Source: Coriobacterium glomerans PW2
GTDB taxonomy: Bacteria; Actinomycetota; Coriobacteriia; Coriobacteriales; Coriobacteriaceae
NCBI RefSeq assembly: GCF_000195315.1
Contig: NC_015389.1
Span: 186,001-250,000, forward strand
Length of the DNA stretch: 64,000 nt
Reading direction: 5' to 3'
Positions within the stretch are counted from its first letter, which is position 1. Each line of letters starts with the position of its first letter. The position numbers were made by a program, and so were the translations under genes. The notes under the pieces are model-generated. The model was not told where the DNA came from and searched no databases. It saw only the letters and a list, made by a program, of their open reading frames with translations. Positions 60,658-64,000 of this stretch are shown here, in pieces.

Positions 60658-61629
60658 ATGCATGAGCACGGGCGCATCGGCGAAGATGTGATATGCGCCC
60701 TGGCGGGTGCGGCGGGCGATGACAACGTGGTGCTGGCAGAACCGATGGCCAAGCACACCACATTTCGAATCGGTGGGCCGGCTGACGTAATGGTATCCCC
60801 GAGAAGCATCGATGCCTGCGCCGCGTCTCTGGATGTCTGCGCGCAGGCGGGCATACCCGTCCTCATCGTGGGCAACGGCTCGAATCTGCTTGTGGGCGAT
60901 CGGGGGATCCGCGGCGTCGTCATACGCATGCGCGAAAATCTCGATGCCATCTCCGTGGATGACACACGCATCCGCGCCGAGGCCGGTGCCCTGCTGAGCG
61001 ATGTCGCCCGCGTGGCCGAGAGCGAATCTCTGACCGGGTTCGAGCCGATCTCGGGCATACCGGCCACGGTCGGCGGGGCCTGCTTCATGAACGCCGGCGC
61101 CTATGGGAGCAGCACCGGGGAGGTGCTCGAGTCCGTGACGGCCTACGTACCCGGTGATTCGGGAAATCGAGGTCTGGACCCGGATTCTCGAAAACGGGGC
61201 TCCGTTGTCGAGATCGCCCGAGCAGATCTCGAGCTCGACTATCGGAGCAGTCGGGTGAGTCGAGAGGGCCTGATCGTGCTTGCCGCCACCTTCGCGCTCG
61301 ATCGCGGCGAATCCGCAGCGATTCGCGCCGCGATGCGAGATTTTCGGATGCAGCGCGAGCGCAAGCAGCCTCTTGATGTGCCCTCGGCCGGATCGACCTT
61401 CAGACGACCGCCCGGACGCTTCGCCGGCAAGCTGATAATGGACGCCGGACTGCGCGGCACGTGCGTCGGGGGTGCCCGGGTCTCGGACAAGCACTGCGGA
61501 TTCGTTGTCAACGCCGATCGAGCGACCGCCGCTGACGTGTGCGCTCTCATGGCGCTCGTGCAAAAAAGAGTCAAGCGCAGCTTCGGCGTCGATCTCGAGC
61601 CTGAGATTCGTCGCGTCGGTGAGTTCTAG
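60658..61629 (+). CDS. murB: UDP-N-acetylenolpyruvoylglucosamine reductase
   Basis: A 323-residue FAD enzyme completing UDP-MurNAc synthesis after MurA. FAD motifs VGNGSNLLVGDRGIRGVVI and SGIPATVGGACFMNAGAYG, the catalytic Ser in SAGSTFRRP and the final Glu in DLEPEIRRVGEF are present. It belongs to the type II (Gram-positive) form, lacking the extra tyrosine loop of E. coli MurB. AGGGA lies before ATG 60658. It is transcribed alone and converges with the small membrane protein gene. Confidence 0.95.
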   Translation: MHEHGRIGEDVICALAGAAGDDNVVLAEPMAKHTTFRIGGPADVMVSPRSIDACAASLDVCAQAGIPVLIVGNGSNLLVGDRGIRGVVIRMRENLDAISVDDTRIRAEAGALLSDVARVAESESLTGFEPISGIPATVGGACFMNAGAYGSSTGEVLESVTAYVPGDSGNRGLDPDSRKRGSVVEIARADLELDYRSSRVSREGLIVLAATFALDRGESAAIRAAMRDFRMQRERKQPLDVPSAGSTFRRPPGRFAGKLIMDAGLRGTCVGGARVSDKHCGFVVNADRATAADVCALMALVQKRVKRSFGVDLEPEIRRVGEF

Positions 61630-61632
61630 CGA

Positions 61633-61965
61633 TCAGGACAGCCCGAGTTCCGAGGCCCTGTACAGATACAATGCGATAACCGCGCACCCGACGGCCACGC
61701 ACAGAATGCCGAGCGAGATGCCCAGCTTGGCGATACCGCTGCGAGCCGATCTCGTCTTCAACGCGACGACTCCCAAGATGATCGCGATGAGGGCGCATAA
61801 GAGGCCCGCAAGCGCCGGCAGCAGGTAGCCCGCAGGAAAGCTCGCGGCACCGAAGAGCACAGACGCGATCGACACCGCGGGCCCGCGTTGGGGCCTGGCC
61901 TCGCAGATCTTTGAATTCGATGTCGAGGAGTGGGACCTCGTTGTCTGATCCGTCGTTTCGTCCAA
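61633..61965 (-). CDS. Small two-helix membrane protein (DUF4190-like)
   Basis: A 110-residue protein with a polar N-terminus and two strong membrane helices (SIASVLFGAASFPAGYLLPALAGLL..., and SGIAKLGISLGILCVAVGCAVIALYLY), separated by a short loop with LKTRSARSGIAKLG. This G-x-GIA loop resembles DUF4190 proteins of actinobacteria, whose function is unknown. The TTG at 61965 is chosen because GAAAGGC lies about 10 bases upstream and earlier codons look non-coding. The start is not certain. Confidence 0.6.
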   Translation of the reverse strand: MDETTDQTTRSHSSTSNSKICEARPQRGPAVSIASVLFGAASFPAGYLLPALAGLLCALIAIILGVVALKTRSARSGIAKLGISLGILCVAVGCAVIALYLYRASELGLS

Positions 61966-62205
61966 GGTGGCTCTGCCTTTCAAACAGCTCGTGCGGCACC
62001 AGGATCGCAACCGCAGGGGCGCATCTCGAATGTAATGGGCTGAAAGGATATCAGGTTGCGGGTTCCAGGGTGCGCAGCCTCTGTGAATTCTTGTCATCTC
62101 AGCCTGCTTGCCGCCTCTGGCGATGTGCTAGTGTCGGTGGATACGGGGCGCGTCACCTAGAGGAACGGTTGCAGACAGCCGAGTGAGGCGCCGGGGAGGA
62201 GGGCT

Positions 62206-62976
62206 ATGGATGCGATCGATCTCGAGAGGATCGCCCGCGCGGTGGCTGAAGGCGATCTGACCCCTGCGGATCTCATCGAGCATCTGCGGGTCGAATCGGT
62301 GAGCGATCTTGGTTATGCGCAGGTGGACAATGAGCGCGGCGTCCGGACAGGGGTTTCAGAGATCATCTACGGGGAGGGGAAGACCCCTTCCCAGATCGCC
62401 GGCATCGTAGCTGCCATGCGAGACGCCGGTCAGCGACGCGCTCTCATCACGCGCCTCGATGCCGAGAAGGCGTCCAGCCTGCAGGTGCTAGGAGTGGATA
62501 TCGCCTATCATGAGCGCGCCCGCGCCGCCGTGAGCGGACCGCTGCCGGATGCGGACGGCAACGGCGAGATACTCGTGCTCACAGCAGGCACAAGCGATCT
62601 CGCGGTCGCCGATGAGGCGGTGCTCACCGCGCGGTTCCTCGGCAACCGCGTGACGTGCGTGCATGATGTCGGCGTGGCCGGCATCCATCGGTTGCTTTCG
62701 CACGCACGGCAGATCAGCCATGCTCAGGTGATCATCGCGATAGCCGGTATGGAGGGGGCGCTTCCCAGCGTCGTGGCGGGCCTTGCATCATGTCCGGTCA
62801 TCGCTGTTCCCACGAGCGTCGGGTACGGTGCGAGCTTCGGCGGCATCGCTGCGCTGCTCGGGATGCTCAACAGCTGTTCGAGCGGCATCTCTGTTGTGAA
62901 CATCGACAATGGATTCGGTGCCGCATATCAGGCATCGCTCATCAATCATCTGAAAGCAAGGGAGCATGACATATGA
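62206..62976 (+). CDS. larB: Nickel-pincer cofactor biosynthesis protein LarB
   Basis: A 256-residue carboxylase/hydrolase of the PurE fold. It carboxylates nicotinic acid adenine dinucleotide in the first step toward the nickel-pincer cofactor of lactate racemase. The C-terminal PurE-like region shows ILVLTAGTSDLAVADEA, VTCVHDVGVAGIHRLL and VIAVPTSVGYGASFGG. GGAGGAGGG precedes the ATG. Its stop overlaps the larC start by ATGA. Confidence 0.93.
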   Translation: MDAIDLERIARAVAEGDLTPADLIEHLRVESVSDLGYAQVDNERGVRTGVSEIIYGEGKTPSQIAGIVAAMRDAGQRRALITRLDAEKASSLQVLGVDIAYHERARAAVSGPLPDADGNGEILVLTAGTSDLAVADEAVLTARFLGNRVTCVHDVGVAGIHRLLSHARQISHAQVIIAIAGMEGALPSVVAGLASCPVIAVPTSVGYGASFGGIAALLGMLNSCSSGISVVNIDNGFGAAYQASLINHLKAREHDI

Positions 62977-64000
62977 TCTGCGACAACAACGAGGGTGCGG
63001 ATGCAGGGTGCACGCTGTATCTGGAGTGCGGAAGCGGTATCGCCGGAGACATGCTTGTTGCGGCCCTGCTCGATTTGGGGGGAGATGCCGCGGAGCGCTC
63101 CGTGCGACGGGCGCTCGAGAGCCTTCCGGTGAGAGGGTATGAGATCTGCATCTCGCATGTGAGAAAATCCGGTATCCTCTGCTGCGACTTCGCGGTCTTG
63201 CTCGATCAAGACCATCAGAACCGGGATCACGATATGGCCTATCTCCAAGGGGCGCCGCATCATGGTCCCAAGCAGCATGCATGTTCGTCAAGCGAGCAAC
63301 GGCGGCACATCCACCGGCATGATCACGCTCATCGCGGACTGGCTGATATCCTGGGACTCATCAACGGAGCCGACATGACGTCGGGCGCTCGCGCCCTTGC
63401 TCGAGACACCTTTTCGATACTGGCTGAGGCAGAGGCGAAAGCGCACGCTCTGCCCCTTGATCAGGTTCACTTCCACGAGGTGGGAGCCGTCGACTCGATT
63501 GTGGACATAGTTTCCGCCGCTGTGCTCATCGATCACCTGGGCGTGCAAAGCACGGTGATTCCCTCCCTCACCGACGGACACGGTTCGATCAGATGCCAGC
63601 ACGGCGTCATCCCGGTACCCGTCCCCGCGACGCTCAATATCTGCGCGGCCCACGGACTGCCGCTCGCTTCCTCGCAGATCGCAGGCGAGCTCGTCACGCC
63701 GACGGGAGCAGCGCTCGCGGCGGCCCTTCGCCCGTTGTTCGAGCTGCCGGCGCGCTACACGGTGAGACAGGTGGGAATAGGTGCCGGCAAGCGCGCCTAC
63801 GAGCGGCCATCGATGCTGCGGGCGCTCATCATCGAGGAGATGCCTGTTTCGTCGACCGATCAGATGGGCCTGCTCGGCTGTCCGGCCGGCGCGCGCAATA
63901 CGGTCACGAAGATCGAATGCGATATCGACGACTCCACCGGCGAGGTGCTCGCGTACGCGGCCGATCGTCTGCGTGAGGCCGGTGCTCTCGAGGTTCACTG
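62973..64000 (+). CDS. larC: Nickel-pincer cofactor nickel insertion protein LarC, 5' part
   Basis: The frame is open from ATG 62973 to the right edge (342 codons), so the gene is partial. LarC inserts nickel into the pincer cofactor using CTP. The N-terminal YLECGSGIAGDMLVAALLDLG motif, a His-rich insert with several HxH groups (about 95-120, likely metal-binding), FHEVGAVDSIVDIVSAAVL and ELVTPTGAALA are family features. AGGGAG precedes the start. In Lactobacillus plantarum the two halves of LarC are joined by programmed frameshifting. Here the visible part is one uninterrupted frame. A larE gene would be expected beyond the window. Confidence 0.92.
   Translation, partial: MICDNNEGADAGCTLYLECGSGIAGDMLVAALLDLGGDAAERSVRRALESLPVRGYEICISHVRKSGILCCDFAVLLDQDHQNRDHDMAYLQGAPHHGPKQHACSSSEQRRHIHRHDHAHRGLADILGLINGADMTSGARALARDTFSILAEAEAKAHALPLDQVHFHEVGAVDSIVDIVSAAVLIDHLGVQSTVIPSLTDGHGSIRCQHGVIPVPVPATLNICAAHGLPLASSQIAGELVTPTGAALAAALRPLFELPARYTVRQVGIGAGKRAYERPSMLRALIIEEMPVSSTDQMGLLGCPAGARNTVTKIECDIDDSTGEVLAYAADRLREAGALEVH

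Overview
The window looks like a chromosomal segment of a high-GC Gram-positive actinobacterium, most likely of the class Coriobacteriia (a Collinsella/Coriobacterium-type relative). This rests on the GC-rich 16S gene ending in the CACCTCCTTTCT anti-Shine-Dalgarno tail, strong GGAGG-type ribosome binding sites, frequent GTG/TTG starts, a riboflavin ECF importer and single-membrane cell-wall genes. No database search was possible, so the placement is inference. The genes are mostly housekeeping and cell-envelope genes. I see no prophage, insertion sequence or CRISPR array.

Layout. 1-10.2 kb: the 3' part of an unusually AT-rich PTS EIIBC gene, asnB, a MurE-type ligase, and a two-component system divergent from an ABC-2 exporter (an Lnr-like drug-resistance arrangement). 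10.2-21.5 kb: a GNAT enzyme, a DUF362 double-cluster ferredoxin behind an operator-like dyad, a hemolysin III protein, a CNNM/CorC-type protein, a small protein resembling the cyanophycin-synthetase N-domain, a YtxH/PRC-barrel pair, tandem NodB deacetylase paralogues of which the first has lost its catalytic residues, and a divergent MgtE-like protein. 21.6-26.4 kb: prmC, tsaC/sua5, glpK, rpiB, upp. 26.4-33.6 kb: the complete F-type ATP synthase operon atpI-B-E-F-H-A-G-D-C with a recognisable promoter. 33.6-39.2 kb: murA, pepT, a DtxR/MntR regulator, a homocysteine methyltransferase domain protein and a phosphohexomutase. 39.2-44.9 kb: one 16S-23S-5S rRNA operon without spacer tRNAs, closed by a strong terminator. 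45.0-51.9 kb: acpS, nnrE-nnrD fusion, alr, a type-4 uracil-DNA glycosylase, tsaE and a TsaB-RimI-TsaD fusion. 52.1-64 kb: tRNA-Gln, a peptidoglycan-binding protein, a polyprenyl synthase, galE, a secreted CHAP/NlpC-type hydrolase, an FMN-riboswitch-controlled riboflavin ECF transporter (ribU, fused EcfAA', ecfT), murB, a small membrane protein, larB and the 5' part of larC.

Together the genes serve wall precursor synthesis (MurE-type, MurA, MurB, Alr), wall editing (deacetylases, CHAP hydrolase, PG-binding protein), energy (ATP synthase), the bacterial t6A tRNA pathway (TsaC, TsaE, TsaB, TsaD all present) and cofactor supply (riboflavin uptake, NAD(P)HX repair, nickel-pincer cofactor). The items most worth a second look are the dead/alive NodB pair, the HxxEH orphan protein, the TsaB-RimI-TsaD fusion, the riboswitch-controlled complete ECF module, the MgtE-like protein without the family's pore signature, the dyad before the DUF362 gene, and three extra C residues in otherwise near-invariant 16S rRNA segments.
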